A DNA stretch of 64,000 nt from Nonomuraea montanisoli (lineage in GTDB: Bacteria > Actinomycetota > Actinomycetes > Streptosporangiales > Streptosporangiaceae). Under the pieces are notes generated by a model. The model searched no databases, was not told the origin of the DNA, and saw only the letters and a list, made by a program, of their open reading frames with translations. Below are positions 25,201-37,087 of this stretch, piece by piece. Every line of letters starts with the position of its first letter. Position 1 is the first letter of the stretch. The stretch covers positions 124,001 through 188,000 of the forward strand of contig NZ_JABWGN010000005.1 in NCBI RefSeq assembly GCF_013363975.1. The letters run 5' to 3'. The position numbers were made by a program, and so were the translations under genes.

Positions 25201-25657
25201 CTGCGACCAGCGGGCCGTGGTGAACAGCACCGGCTCCGGGCAGCCCGTGTACGCGCCGGGCGAGCGGGAGCTGGCGGTGCCCGGCGACGACGACGTGCTG
25301 CGCTTCCTCGACCTGCGCGCCTGCGGCACGCGGCGGACGCTCAGGACCGGCTCGGGCGATCTGGCGTTCAGCCCCGACGGCGCGCTCCTCGCGGGTGGCG
25401 AGCCGCTGCGGCTGTGGGACGTGGCGACCCTGGAGCCGCTCGGCGAGCCCCTGTTGGACACCCTCCAGGGCGGCCTCCAGTTCACGACGCGCGGCTCGCT
25501 GCTGGCCGCCGATCCCCAGGGGACGCTGCGGGAGTGGCCGCTCGCGCCGGAGGCGCTGGCGCGGCGCGCGTGCGTGCTGGCCGCGCGGGGCCTGACCCGC
25601 GAGGAATGGGAACGTTATCGCCCGCCGGGCGATCACACCGGCAGGTGTCCGGCATGA
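22205..25657 (+). CDS. TIR domain - transmembrane - WD40 repeat protein
   Basis: A 1150-residue protein. TIR domain at 15-140: AFISYSRAKDAPIAKALRD, then FLDQASLSANPGLWPSIREAL, and SPWPSREIEHWL, where Glu99 matches the catalytic Glu of NAD-cleaving TIR enzymes. One membrane span at about 200-224. A helical segment (RNADEANRRFLAAESGRLAALALTD, 226-250) of the type that precedes propellers follows. WD40-like beta-propeller blades occupy about 290-1130 (for example LAFGPDGRFLAAAGQDGDVRVWDLTTG). A Gly/Ala-rich tandem hexapeptide insertion lies at about 540-600. Expected role: NAD+ consumption or synthesis of a cyclic ADP-ribose-type signal after the propeller senses a trigger. GTG start at 22205 has an odd, very close GGAGAG; it is the only start before the TIR fold. 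Confidence 0.85.
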   Translation: MIPASEFPPFPAKVPIVYDAFISYSRAKDAPIAKALRDELHRFIRPWYKMRALRIFLDQASLSANPGLWPSIREALDSSRCFILLASPEAAVSPWPSREIEHWLAGHPVDDLLLVLTDGTLEWAGDGFDMARSNALPAVLRDVYPQEPRWVDLTWERSRDGLHMRDPRFGDAVAELAAPLHGRPKEDLTGEDVRQHRLTRRLVVAVAVALAVLAASASAAAVVATRNADEANRRFLAAESGRLAALALTDRAGRMDAALVLAAEAWRTAHTVQARGSLLSVTHEAMRGIVAFPRIRPGDPVPFSLGTVAVAPGGRVVAASHYAEAGSAGAPLDGRIYVWTEGRPFARVLRGPPEEISEVRQLAFGPDGRFLAAAGQDGDVRVWDLTTGAARTLAAFSSDAMRPMAVSADHRRVAAQAGAGRVVFADLLTGEPAGERAGTLFGIAPDGRHAFGKDRAEYPVLWDMTSERSVRLQYRGPYENAGLSPDGRLVLLATGGDADRLSVFDARTGEPRWSARPSKGSRIVAMTARPVPASGTAAGKGAPLAEGAGLREGAGLEDSADLGGGADLGDGAGHGDGAGLGRSVEGSASAGLSEITGGSRERDPGKSGRGGGVKGGPEGAIVAVWTADGRIGAYRASDGRRTRLSARMTVPDIPDPRPVLRFSPQGAVLAAGVAAGRNAQKLSLLDARTGKTLAQARADGAAFSADDRTAVWWGSDEAAAVATATGAVGAKQSLDLVHASAVSPDGRLLALVSSQESTTEVTLWDLTEDRPRPHPLPGSLDGLEALGFSDDGRRLVAVGGRGAAVVWDTETALRPARVATIPFAADTLPRIVPAPDGTRAAHPGPGASVALRDLRTGRDAKLLDLPAEQTLDGFVFSPDGRYLLVTTGGEHLLWSMAEGRIAGRLPATGEARFSGDGRVLGVADEDPATGRTTVVARRVPGLAETGRVVLSDYAQPEGLTSTRLKAQWTLNHAGDRLAETLTPGQYAEREVANGRRILGCDQRAVVNSTGSGQPVYAPGERELAVPGDDDVLRFLDLRACGTRRTLRTGSGDLAFSPDGALLAGGEPLRLWDVATLEPLGEPLLDTLQGGLQFTTRGSLLAADPQGTLREWPLAPEALARRACVLAARGLTREEWERYRPPGDHTGRCPA

Positions 25658-25823
25658 CGTGGCTTGACCACACCGGTACGGTTCTTCTGACCGTGCCAAA
25701 CGACTGTTTACTTGCCGGTACATTCACAGCGCGGCCAAGCGACCGGCCGCCCGTTATGCCCCATATAGCGATAATGATGTTCGAGCATGCGACCGCATGC
25801 GGTTGAGCGGAACGAGGGTGGAG

Positions 25824-30125
<4,302 letters not shown>

Positions 30126-30191
30126 CCCTGGGGCGGGTCATCCGGCCCGCCCGGTCCGTCAGCCGGCCCAACCAGCGTCGAGGAGCAGCAC

Positions 30192-32558
30192 GTGCACGAC
30201 CCGCAGCAGCCCGCCGATGAGGTCACCCGCCTCGGGCGGTTGGCCGCCACCGTCGATCGGCTGCGCCGCGAGGTGCGCGAGGCGCACGCGGCGGCCGACG
30301 GCCGTGCCCTGATCGAGCTGGCCAAGGGCATCCTGGTGGAGCGGCTGGGCTGCAACCCGGCCGAGGCCGCCAGGCAGCTCACCTCGCTCGCCGAGCAGGC
30401 CGGGCTCTCGCAGCTCGAACTGGCCGCCGACATCGTCAACCAGGCCGCGCAGGACCGGCTGACCGAGGCGGCCAGCCAGTTCGTCAGCGCGGCCGTCGGC
30501 TCGGGCTCGTCGGCGGAGGCGGGCGACCCCGGCGACGACCAGGTGTCGCTCACCGTACGGCTGCGCACGGCGGAGAGCGGCGTCCTCGCCGCGGACGACA
30601 CCCAGGCGGTCAGCGAGTCGCTGCTCCAGCACGCGCTGGCACCGCTCGGCGCGACGGCCGTCGCCGTGTGGGCGGCCGGTACCGACGGCTCGCTCACCCT
30701 GGCGGGCGCGGCCGGGTTCGCGCCCGGGGAAGCGGGCCGGTGGCGGTACGTGCCGCCCGGCGTCGCCACGCCGGCCCGGCAGGCGCTGGAGGAGCGGGGC
30801 ACCGTGTGGTTCGGCGACGTGTCGGAGGTCGGGCTGCCGTCGATCGGGCACCTGCCCGCCGAGAGCGGCGGCCGGGTCGCGGTCCCCACGGGCGCCGGAG
30901 GGCGTGTCCTCGGCGTGCTGGAGATCGTCTGGCCGCACCCGCTGCCGCCGCAGCCGCAGGCGGTGCAGCGGCAGGTGGAGGCGCTGGCCGAGCTGATCTC
31001 CCACACGCTGGAGGACCACCCGGAGGCGCGCTCGATCCCGCGCCCGCCCGATTCGGAGCTGCTCGACCTGGCCAACGGCCTGCACGACCCCGCCCTGATC
31101 CTGCGTCCGCACCTCGACGCCGACGGGCACCTCGCCGACTTCCGCATCCGGCACGTCAACACGAACTTCGTCGACTTCGCCGGCCGTCCGCGCAGCGCGG
31201 TCAACGGGGCGCTGCTGCTGGAGGCGTACCCGATGGCGGCCGACGAGGGCGGCCTGTTCGAGAAGATCGAGCGCGTCCACGCCACCGGCGAGCCGTTCCG
31301 CGCCGAGCGGATGCCGCTGACCGCCATCATCGACCAGGTGCCGCTGACCGCGATCGCCAGCGTCAGCATCAGCCGTCACGGCGACTGCGTGCTGCTGCTG
31401 TGGCGGGTGCTCGACGAGGCGGCGCGGGTGGCCGGCCTGCTCCAGCACGCGCAGCGGCTCGGGCGCATGGGCGGCTTCGAGGAGAACCTGGTCACCGGCG
31501 AGATCACCTGGAACGGCCAGCTCTTCACCCTGCTCGGCCTGCCGCAGACCGCGCCGCCCATCCCGCTCCGGCAGCTCCCGGGGCACGCGCACCCGGACGA
31601 CGCCGTGGCCCTCGGCCGCTTCCTGCGCGCCCTGCTGCACAACCAGCGGCCCGCGTCCACGGCCTTCCGGCTCCAGCGCACCGACGGGGTGTCGCGGCAC
31701 ATCCGCGTGGTCGCCGAGCCGGTCCTCGACGCCCACGGGCGGCTCCTCAGCGTACGCGGGGCATACCAGGACATCTCCGCACAGCACTGGACGGAGGTGG
31801 CGCTCGCCGCCACCCGCGACCAGCTCGCGCACACCGAGCAGCAGGCCGCCGAGCGCAACCGGCTGGCCCTGCAGCTCCAGCACGCGATCATGCCGCCCAC
31901 GCACGGCCCGATCGACGCGTTCGACCTGCGCATCGGGGTCCGCTACCGCCCGGCCGAGGAGGAGCACCTGGTCGGCGGCGACTGGTACGACTGCGTGGTG
32001 CTGCCGACCAAGCAGGTGCTGCTGTCGCTCGGCGACGTGGCCGGTCACGGCATCGAGGCGGCCACCGGCATGGTCGTCCTGCGCAACGCGCTGCGCGGCC
32101 TGGCCACCACCGGGGCCGGGCCCGCGCAGCTCCTCACCTGGCTCAACCTCGTCGCCCACCACCTGACCGAGCAGGTGACCGCGACGGCCGTCTGCGCGCT
32201 GTTCGACCCGGAGACGCGCGTCCTGCGCTGGGCGCGGGCCGGGCACTTCCCACCGATCATGCTGCGCGACGGCGAGGCGTCGGAGCTGCCGCTGATCGAG
32301 GGCGTCCTGCTGGGGGCGCTGTCGGAGGCCAGGTTCGAGGAGGGCAGCGTGCAGCTCCACAAGGACGACGTGCTGCTCATGTACACCGACGGGCTGATCG
32401 AGCGCAAGGACCGCAGCCTGGAGCACTCGCAGCGCCAGCTCCTGACGGTCGCCACGGCCGAGGTCTCGTCGCTGGAACAGCGGCTCGACCACCTGCTCAC
32501 CTACAGCAAGTCCGACACGGACGACGACACCTGCGTCATCGGCATCCAGCTCCGCTGA
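30192..32558 (+). CDS. ANTAR-GAF-PAS-PP2C (SpoIIE-type) phosphatase
   Basis: A 788-residue regulator. An ANTAR RNA-binding domain is at 13-85 (ALIELAKGILVERLGCNPAEAARQL). A GAF-like domain spans about 123-273. Two PAS domains follow: one at 296-403 (LILRPHLDADGHLADFRIRHVN) and one at about 416-533 (GRMGGFEENLVTGEITWNGQLF). A SpoIIE/PP2C phosphatase ends the protein at 563-788, with metal-binding VGGDWYD, GDVAGHG and YTDGLIE, and the DDDTCVI end. These phosphatases usually act on anti-anti-sigma factors. GTG start at 30192 with GAGGAG. The stop is the first codon of a 36-bp tandem repeat. Likely cotranscribed with the HAMP-array kinase, whose signal it may relay. Confidence 0.9.
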   Translation: MHDPQQPADEVTRLGRLAATVDRLRREVREAHAAADGRALIELAKGILVERLGCNPAEAARQLTSLAEQAGLSQLELAADIVNQAAQDRLTEAASQFVSAAVGSGSSAEAGDPGDDQVSLTVRLRTAESGVLAADDTQAVSESLLQHALAPLGATAVAVWAAGTDGSLTLAGAAGFAPGEAGRWRYVPPGVATPARQALEERGTVWFGDVSEVGLPSIGHLPAESGGRVAVPTGAGGRVLGVLEIVWPHPLPPQPQAVQRQVEALAELISHTLEDHPEARSIPRPPDSELLDLANGLHDPALILRPHLDADGHLADFRIRHVNTNFVDFAGRPRSAVNGALLLEAYPMAADEGGLFEKIERVHATGEPFRAERMPLTAIIDQVPLTAIASVSISRHGDCVLLLWRVLDEAARVAGLLQHAQRLGRMGGFEENLVTGEITWNGQLFTLLGLPQTAPPIPLRQLPGHAHPDDAVALGRFLRALLHNQRPASTAFRLQRTDGVSRHIRVVAEPVLDAHGRLLSVRGAYQDISAQHWTEVALAATRDQLAHTEQQAAERNRLALQLQHAIMPPTHGPIDAFDLRIGVRYRPAEEEHLVGGDWYDCVVLPTKQVLLSLGDVAGHGIEAATGMVVLRNALRGLATTGAGPAQLLTWLNLVAHHLTEQVTATAVCALFDPETRVLRWARAGHFPPIMLRDGEASELPLIEGVLLGALSEARFEEGSVQLHKDDVLLMYTDGLIERKDRSLEHSQRQLLTVATAEVSSLEQRLDHLLTYSKSDTDDDTCVIGIQLR

Positions 32559-32651
32559 CGGCACCGCTCAGGGCATCACCGGCAGCGCCGTTGACGGCAC
32601 CGCTCAGGGCATCACCGGCAGCGCCGTTGACGGCGCCGTTGACGGCACCGT
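32556..32651. repeat. 36-bp perfect tandem repeat beginning at the phosphatase stop codon
   Basis: Unit 1 (32556-32591) and unit 2 (32592-32627) are identical and begin with the TGA stop codon. A 12-bp partial copy TGACGGCGCCGT (32628-32639) and a further TGACGGCACCGT start follow. It lies in the 143-bp gap before the LamG-like gene. There are no spacers, so it is not CRISPR. Confidence 0.8.
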
Positions 32652-32701
32652 GCCCCGGCGGGCGTTGACCCGGGGCGCGGGGCGCTGCTGCACTGGGCGT
32701 C

Positions 32702-33466
32702 ATGGCGAGGGTGCTGTCCGTGCTGACCGGGCTGGCCGTGACCCTGGGCGGCGGGGTGGCCTCGGCCGCGTCCGGGCGTCCCTGCGAGGTGCGCTACGAC
32801 GGCGCCATGGCGTCGCCCGCGCTGGTCGCCGACCGCACGTTCCACGCGCGTCACGGCGCGGTCGTGACCGCGCACGGCGGACGCGTGCTCTCCCTGCCGC
32901 GCGGCGGGGGCGACCGGTTCCTGCGCTTCCCCGGCGGGACCTGCGCGGCGGCCCCGTGCCCGCAGGCGATCGTCCGGCCCCTCCGCTCCGGCGGGCTCGT
33001 GCCGGACGGCGGGACCGGAGGGTTCAGCTTCGGCGCGGACGTGCGGCTGACGGCCGAGCCGCCGGACCGGGCGGGCATGAACGTCTGGCAGCACGGCCTC
33101 GCCGGGCCGGGGCACGCGCAGTGGAAGCTCCAGGTGGACGGCGGCCGGCCGTCGTGCCGCTGGTCGGACGGCACCCGCGTGGTGCTGCTGGGGGCGGGCC
33201 CGTACCGGCTGGCCGTCGGGCGGTGGTACCGGCTGCGGTGCGCGCGGGTGGGGGCGGCGCTGTTCGAGCTCCGGGTCCTCGACGCGGCGACGCGCGAGCC
33301 GGTGACGCCGCCCGCCCGGGCGGTCGCGCCGATGGGGCCGATCGTGCCGCTCGGCGGGGCCACGATCGGCGGCAAGCGGGTGCACGCCGACCAGGCCGAC
33401 GCGTCGACCGACCAGTTTCACGGCGACCTGGACGAGGTGTTCTTCCGCGGCGCGACCGCGGGCTGA
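32702..33466 (+). CDS. Secreted LamG/concanavalin-like domain protein
   Basis: A 254-residue secreted protein. Signal peptide at 1-23 (MARVLSVLTGLAVTLGGGVASAASG). The mature part is a beta-sandwich of the LamG/concanavalin type: GGFSFGADVRL, AQWKLQVDGG, YRLAVGRWYRLRCARVG and the final HGDLDEVFFRG, which closes the jelly roll. Four Cys (RPCEV, TCAAAPCP, SCRW, RCAR region) probably make disulphides. Such proteins bind glycans or act as adhesins; no catalytic site is seen. No strong ribosome site precedes the ATG. Confidence 0.75.
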   Translation: MARVLSVLTGLAVTLGGGVASAASGRPCEVRYDGAMASPALVADRTFHARHGAVVTAHGGRVLSLPRGGGDRFLRFPGGTCAAAPCPQAIVRPLRSGGLVPDGGTGGFSFGADVRLTAEPPDRAGMNVWQHGLAGPGHAQWKLQVDGGRPSCRWSDGTRVVLLGAGPYRLAVGRWYRLRCARVGAALFELRVLDAATREPVTPPARAVAPMGPIVPLGGATIGGKRVHADQADASTDQFHGDLDEVFFRGATAG

Positions 33467-33471
33467 GCGTG

Positions 33472-33873
33472 CTAGTCGACGCGCTCGGCGTTGGAGTCGT
33501 AGCCGCCCCCGCCCGGGTAGACCCAGGCTCCGATGAGGGTGCGGCCGTCCGGGCTGAAGACGCCCCGGTAGTAGGCGGGGGAGTCGCGCTCGCCCGCCCA
33601 GATGGTGAGGGTGTCGTCCACCAGTTCGTAGGTGTAGTCGAGGGTGCTGCCGTCGTCGCCGTAGTAGCGGGACTTGATGTCGGCGCTGGGCTCGGCCATC
33701 AGCTTCCGTTCGCGGCCGATGATCTCGATGCCGTAGGTGTCGCCGAGCTGGACGTCCTGCTGGAGGAAGTGGTCGTTCATCCAGCGGTACGTCACGGTGC
33801 CCTCGTGTCCCCCGGAGATCTTCCAGGTGCCGACGAGCCTGGACAGGGCCTGCAGTGCGGGGTCATTGATCAT
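33472..33873 (-). CDS. DUF1579-like lipocalin-fold protein
   Basis: A 133-residue cytosolic protein that reads as a small up-and-down beta barrel: LVGTWKISGGHEGTVTYRWMND, FLQQDVQLGDTYGIEIIGRE, SRYYGDDGSTLDYTYELVDD, YYRGVFSPDGRTLIGAWVYPGGGGY. The LxGTW start is typical of the lipocalin/DUF1579 group, which binds small hydrophobic ligands. The ligand is unknown. It converges with the LamG-like gene, five bases apart, and is divergent from the SnoaL-like gene at 34059, with an AT-richer promoter region between. Confidence 0.7.
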   Translation of the reverse strand: MINDPALQALSRLVGTWKISGGHEGTVTYRWMNDHFLQQDVQLGDTYGIEIIGRERKLMAEPSADIKSRYYGDDGSTLDYTYELVDDTLTIWAGERDSPAYYRGVFSPDGRTLIGAWVYPGGGGYDSNAERVD

Positions 33874-34058
33874 CTTGGTCTCCCTCGGGTCGTCGATGGT
33901 GTTGACCGGTGCCGGCGTGGAAACTCATCGGTCCGCGATTATCTGTTTTTTGCGAAACTTCCTCAAGGTAGGGAGGCGCATGACCCGGCAGGTAATCGAC
34001 TCGCGTCAGGCGCGTTCGCGAGACTGGTGCCGCACATCGCGAAGAGAGGGAACGCCTG

Positions 34059-34496
34059 ATGAACGCCACCCGCGAGACCGTCGCGGACCTGCTCGGCCGC
34101 ATGGCCAAGGGCGACCACGACGGGGCCGCCGAGCTGTTCGCCGAGGAGATCGACTGGCAGCTCGACTGGCCCGGGGAGGAGCACCCCGACACCCCGTGGA
34201 TCCGCCGGCGCACCGGCCGGGCCGACGTGGCCGGGCACTTCCGCATGCTGGAGGAGTACCACGTGCCCGAGCTGAACGGCACGTCGGTGGCGCGGATCCT
34301 GGTGGACGGGCCCGACGCGGTCGTGCTGGGGCACATCAGGCAGACCGTGCGGGCGAACGGGCGCGCCTACACCTCGCCCTTCGCGCTGCACCTCACGGTC
34401 GAGGACGGGCTGATCACGCGGTACCACATCTACGAGGACAGCCTCACCGTGGCTCGCGCCCACGCCCGTAACCAGGAAACCGATATTTCCGAATAA
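34059..34496 (+). CDS. SnoaL-like (NTF2 fold) protein
   Basis: A 145-residue protein with the NTF2/SnoaL pattern: LLGRMAKGDHDGAAELFAEEIDWQLDWPGEE at the start, then GRADVAGHFRMLEEYH, VARILVDGPDAVVLGHIRQTVRANGRAY, and LITRYHIYEDSLTVARA at the end. Members are small hydrolases, cyclases or isomerases, or carry no activity. The substrate is unknown. The ATG has GAGAGGGAACG upstream. Its neighbours are unrelated by chemistry, so no pathway can be proposed. Confidence 0.75.
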   Translation: MNATRETVADLLGRMAKGDHDGAAELFAEEIDWQLDWPGEEHPDTPWIRRRTGRADVAGHFRMLEEYHVPELNGTSVARILVDGPDAVVLGHIRQTVRANGRAYTSPFALHLTVEDGLITRYHIYEDSLTVARAHARNQETDISE

Positions 34497-34704
34497 TTCT
34501 CATTATGTCGTGGCGCATTTCCCGCGCCCCGCAACAAATGCCGTTCCTAACCCCCGGACATATTCCCGGATTGAGCCGTCCGGCACAGGGCGAAAATGTC
34601 ATGATGTGATCCGTACCGCCGCTCGACGGAGCCGTTCCCGGCTTCCGCGCACCACCTCCCACGACAGGGCGCGGCTCGCCGCCTTCGCGGACGGAGACAG
34701 GATC

Positions 34705-35952
34705 TTGCCTGAGGATCGGTCTGGCGGTCGGCCCGGGGGCCGGCTCGACCATCGGTTCCCGCCCGTCGAGCCGGACGGCTCGGGTCTGGCCGGGGTCGAC
34801 GCCGGCGGCATGACGGTCCACGTGCGGCACGAGCCCTCCGGGGAGCCCGCGGGCGAGACCATCGGGTTCCGGGCGGCCGACTTCGGCTCGCTCGACGCCC
34901 TCCTGCACCACTGCCTGACGATGATCGGGCGCATGCCCCGGATCCTGGTCGCGGGCGTGGCCGGGCAGCCGCGCCCCAACGGCGACGTCCGCGTCACCAA
35001 CCGGCCCGACTGGCCGGTCTTCCGGCGCGACCGCTTCGCCGCGACGTACGGGATCCAGGTGGAGACCGTGAACGACATGGAGGCGACGGTCGCCGGCGTC
35101 GGGGAGCTCGACGAGACCGGCTACCAGCGCCTCACCCCCGTCGCGGCCACGGACGTGGGAGAGACGGCGGGCGGGCGGGCGCGGCTGGTCGTCGCCGTGG
35201 ACTCCGGGGTCGGCGTCGGCCACCTCGACCCCCACGGGCGCCCGCACGGCACCGAGGGCGGCCACATCCCCTGGCAGCCGCGCACCCGCCGCGAGAGCGA
35301 CTACCTCGCCTGGCTGCGCGCCCTCCGTACCGGCCCCCGCGACCCCGCCCCGGCGACCGTCCCCGGCCCGCACGCCTCCCCTCCCACTCCGGCGACCAGG
35401 CCCACGTCCGCGACCACGCCCGCGGCCGCGGCACCCGCCCCGTCGGGCACGCCCGTCCCGTCCGGCGTGCCCGGGGCCGTCTCCGTGGAGGAGTCGATCT
35501 CCGGGTCGCGCGGGTTCACGCACCTGTACGACTTCGTGGCCCTGAGCATCGACCCCGCCCCGCTGCTCGCCGCGGGGGTCGAGCGTGCGAGGAGCGAGCG
35601 GCTCGGCATCGCCCCGCTCGTCATCGCCGGCGCGCTGGCCGGTGACGAGTTCTGCGTCCAGGTGATGCGGCTGTTCGGCGGGATCCTGGGGCAGTTCCTG
35701 CGCTCGATGGCGCTGGTGACGCTCGGCCGGGGCGGCTCGGTCTGGCTGTGCGGGAGCGTGCTCCGCTCGCCGGGGGTGGCCGACTTCCTCATGGCCGACG
35801 GCTGCCTGATGGCCGCCTTCCGTCCGGCGGGGGCCGAGCACGCGGACCTCATGGACGAGATCCCGATCCACCTCGTCCACGACCGCGAGATCGGGGTGAG
35901 GGGCGCTCTCGCGCTCGGCCGTTCGCGATTTCAATCCACCGGGCGGCATTAA
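34705..35952 (+). CDS. Glucokinase-like (Glk family) protein with a Pro/Ala/Thr insertion
   Basis: A 415-residue protein from TTG 34705 (GGAG upstream); the frame is open to 34510 but that part looks non-coding. Glk landmarks remain: LAGVDAGGMTVHV in place of the DIGGT phosphate loop, VTNRPDWPV, ETVNDMEATVAG (catalytic Asp of the ND-E motif), VAVDSGVGVG, GTEGGHIPWQPRTRRESDYLAWL and VSVEESISGSRGFTHLYD. A roughly 50-residue Pro/Ala/Thr-rich insertion lies at about 213-257, between the EGGH part and the SVEE part. The phosphate-1 loop lost its Gly-Gly-Thr (GGM here), so sugar kinase activity is doubtful; it may be a regulatory or degenerate paralogue. Start uncertain. Confidence 0.6.
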   Translation: MPEDRSGGRPGGRLDHRFPPVEPDGSGLAGVDAGGMTVHVRHEPSGEPAGETIGFRAADFGSLDALLHHCLTMIGRMPRILVAGVAGQPRPNGDVRVTNRPDWPVFRRDRFAATYGIQVETVNDMEATVAGVGELDETGYQRLTPVAATDVGETAGGRARLVVAVDSGVGVGHLDPHGRPHGTEGGHIPWQPRTRRESDYLAWLRALRTGPRDPAPATVPGPHASPPTPATRPTSATTPAAAAPAPSGTPVPSGVPGAVSVEESISGSRGFTHLYDFVALSIDPAPLLAAGVERARSERLGIAPLVIAGALAGDEFCVQVMRLFGGILGQFLRSMALVTLGRGGSVWLCGSVLRSPGVADFLMADGCLMAAFRPAGAEHADLMDEIPIHLVHDREIGVRGALALGRSRFQSTGRH

Positions 35953-35967
35953 CCTGATGATTTTTCC

Positions 35968-35990
35968 GTCCCGCCGCCTTTACCCGGGAC
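35968..35990 (+). terminator. Hairpin after the glucokinase-like gene
   Basis: GTCCCG (35968-35973) pairs with CGGGAC (35985-35990) around an 11-base loop, 16 bp after the stop. A short T-run precedes rather than follows it. Probable weak terminator. The rest of 35991-36151 is AT-richer and likely holds the promoter of the small gene at 36152. Confidence 0.45.
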
Positions 35991-36151
35991 GACGTGACGG
36001 TCCGCCTCTAATCCTTATTGACGTGTTGAAGCTGGAAATCATTGGCGACGTGCATTAGTGGGGATACGCTCATTATCAACAGCCCGGCGGGGCCCATAGG
36101 CCGTCAACCAGCGGACCCCGCCGGACCATTACCCACCCGAAGGAGGGCGTC

Positions 36152-36307
36152 ATGCCGAAGTCCTCTCGCAACCTGAGGATCAGGATCGACGGAGAGTTCC
36201 GGGTACGGCCGCCACGCCGCACCTTTCTCGTCCTCGGCCTGATCGCCGTAGTCGTGACCATCGTCCTGGCAACCGGTGACAACGCGACGGTCCAGCTCTT
36301 CCTGTGA
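36152..36307 (+). CDS. 51-residue single-span membrane protein
   Basis: A short gene with a near-perfect ribosome site: AAGGAGG, six bases before the ATG. The product starts with a basic segment (MPKSSRNLRIRIDGEFRVRP, then PRR), crosses the membrane once (TFLVLGLIAVVVTIVLA) and ends in a short outside tail (TGDNATVQLFL). The charge pattern predicts N-terminus inside. It is flanked by a terminator-like hairpin upstream and by AT-rich DNA, so it is an independent gene. I know no family. Small single-span proteins of this kind act as regulators of membrane complexes or as toxins; neither is shown here. Confidence 0.7.
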   Translation: MPKSSRNLRIRIDGEFRVRPPRRTFLVLGLIAVVVTIVLATGDNATVQLFL

Positions 36308-36451
36308 CCGGCCGGCGCAAGGCCGCCCGCCCTCGCGGCGAGCGGCCTGACGCGCCGGCGCGCACGCCGACGACGGGCCCGCAAGGCGACTCCGATGCGC
36401 TCATGATACCCCGGAGTCCGCCAAACGAAAGGGCCGCGCCGCTCATTCACA

Positions 36452-36470
36452 ATGGCCTTCTTCAGGCCAT
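36452..36470 (-). terminator. Hairpin downstream of the PPOX-type gene
   Basis: ATGGCCT (36452-36458) pairs with AGGCCAT (36464-36470) around TCTTC. It is about 80 bp downstream of the stop of the leftward PPOX gene and is followed on that strand by an AT-richer stretch. The 36308-36550 gap holds no gene that I can support. Confidence 0.5.
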
Positions 36471-36550
36471 GGATATTCCAAGGATTTTCCGGCGGGCATG
36501 GTTTGGGATTATGCGCTCGCGGTCATATCGAGGACGTTTCCCGAGGCGTT

Positions 36551-36964
36551 CTACGGCGCGGCGGGCACCAGCTCGAATCCGGTGACCATTTCCGGGCGGA
36601 TGCGGATGACCTGGTCCATCTCCCCCGCCACCCAGGGAGTGAGCAGCTCCCGATAGGAGGCCGCCTCCTCCGGGTCCTCCACGAGCCGCGCGACACCGGT
36701 GACGATCACGCTCCAGCCCAGCCGCTCCGCCACGTCCAGTTCGTCGGCCTCGAAGGCCACGACGGCGCCCGCGGGCGCGACCTCGGCGCCGATGACGGTG
36801 CCGGGGTTGGAGCGGATGACGATGTGCCCGTCCACCACGATGTGGTTCACCGGGCGCACCGCCGGCAGGGCGTGGCGGGTGAAGACGATCCGCCCGAGAG
36901 GCGTGCCCGCCAGCAGCCGCAGCGCGTCGGCCGGCGACAGCTCCTTGAGGTCTCGGGCGGTCAT
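36551..36964 (-). CDS. Pyridoxamine 5'-phosphate oxidase-like (PPOX split-barrel) protein
   Basis: A 137-residue split-barrel flavin-binding protein. LLAGTPLGRIVFTRHALPAVRPVNHIVVDGHIVIRS is the family's first half. AGAVVAFEADELDVAERLGWSVIVTGVARLV is the core that contacts FMN, F420 or haem, and VIRIRPEMVTGFELV closes the barrel. Actinomycetes have many such proteins; most bind flavin or F420 and reduce unknown substrates. No strong ribosome site precedes the ATG at 36964. It lies 123 bp from the end of the HxlR gene on the same strand; a separate promoter is likely because the gap is AT-richer. Confidence 0.85.
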   Translation of the reverse strand: MTARDLKELSPADALRLLAGTPLGRIVFTRHALPAVRPVNHIVVDGHIVIRSNPGTVIGAEVAPAGAVVAFEADELDVAERLGWSVIVTGVARLVEDPEEAASYRELLTPWVAGEMDQVIRIRPEMVTGFELVPAAP

Positions 36965-37087
36965 CTCACCGGCCCGCCCGCCGTCATGCGAGACATCCGA
37001 TTGCGGAACATCCGAACAGTCTGCCGGGGGGCGACTTGCGGAGATAAGGGCCGAAAGTCCCTCTATTTCCGAAATTCAGGCCATCCG

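Noticed and set aside
32556..32651. The 36-bp repeat as a CRISPR array
   Set aside because: Units are adjoining with no spacers, only two full copies, and no cas genes are in the window.
34510..34704. Extended N-terminus of the glucokinase-like protein
   Set aside because: Lower GC at third positions, no family match and no ribosome site at 34510; TTG 34705 with GGAG is a better start.
36304..36585. Plus-strand open frame after the 51-residue gene
   Set aside because: Its sequence is Arg/Ala-rich without a ribosome site, and it runs over a hairpin that fits a terminator.
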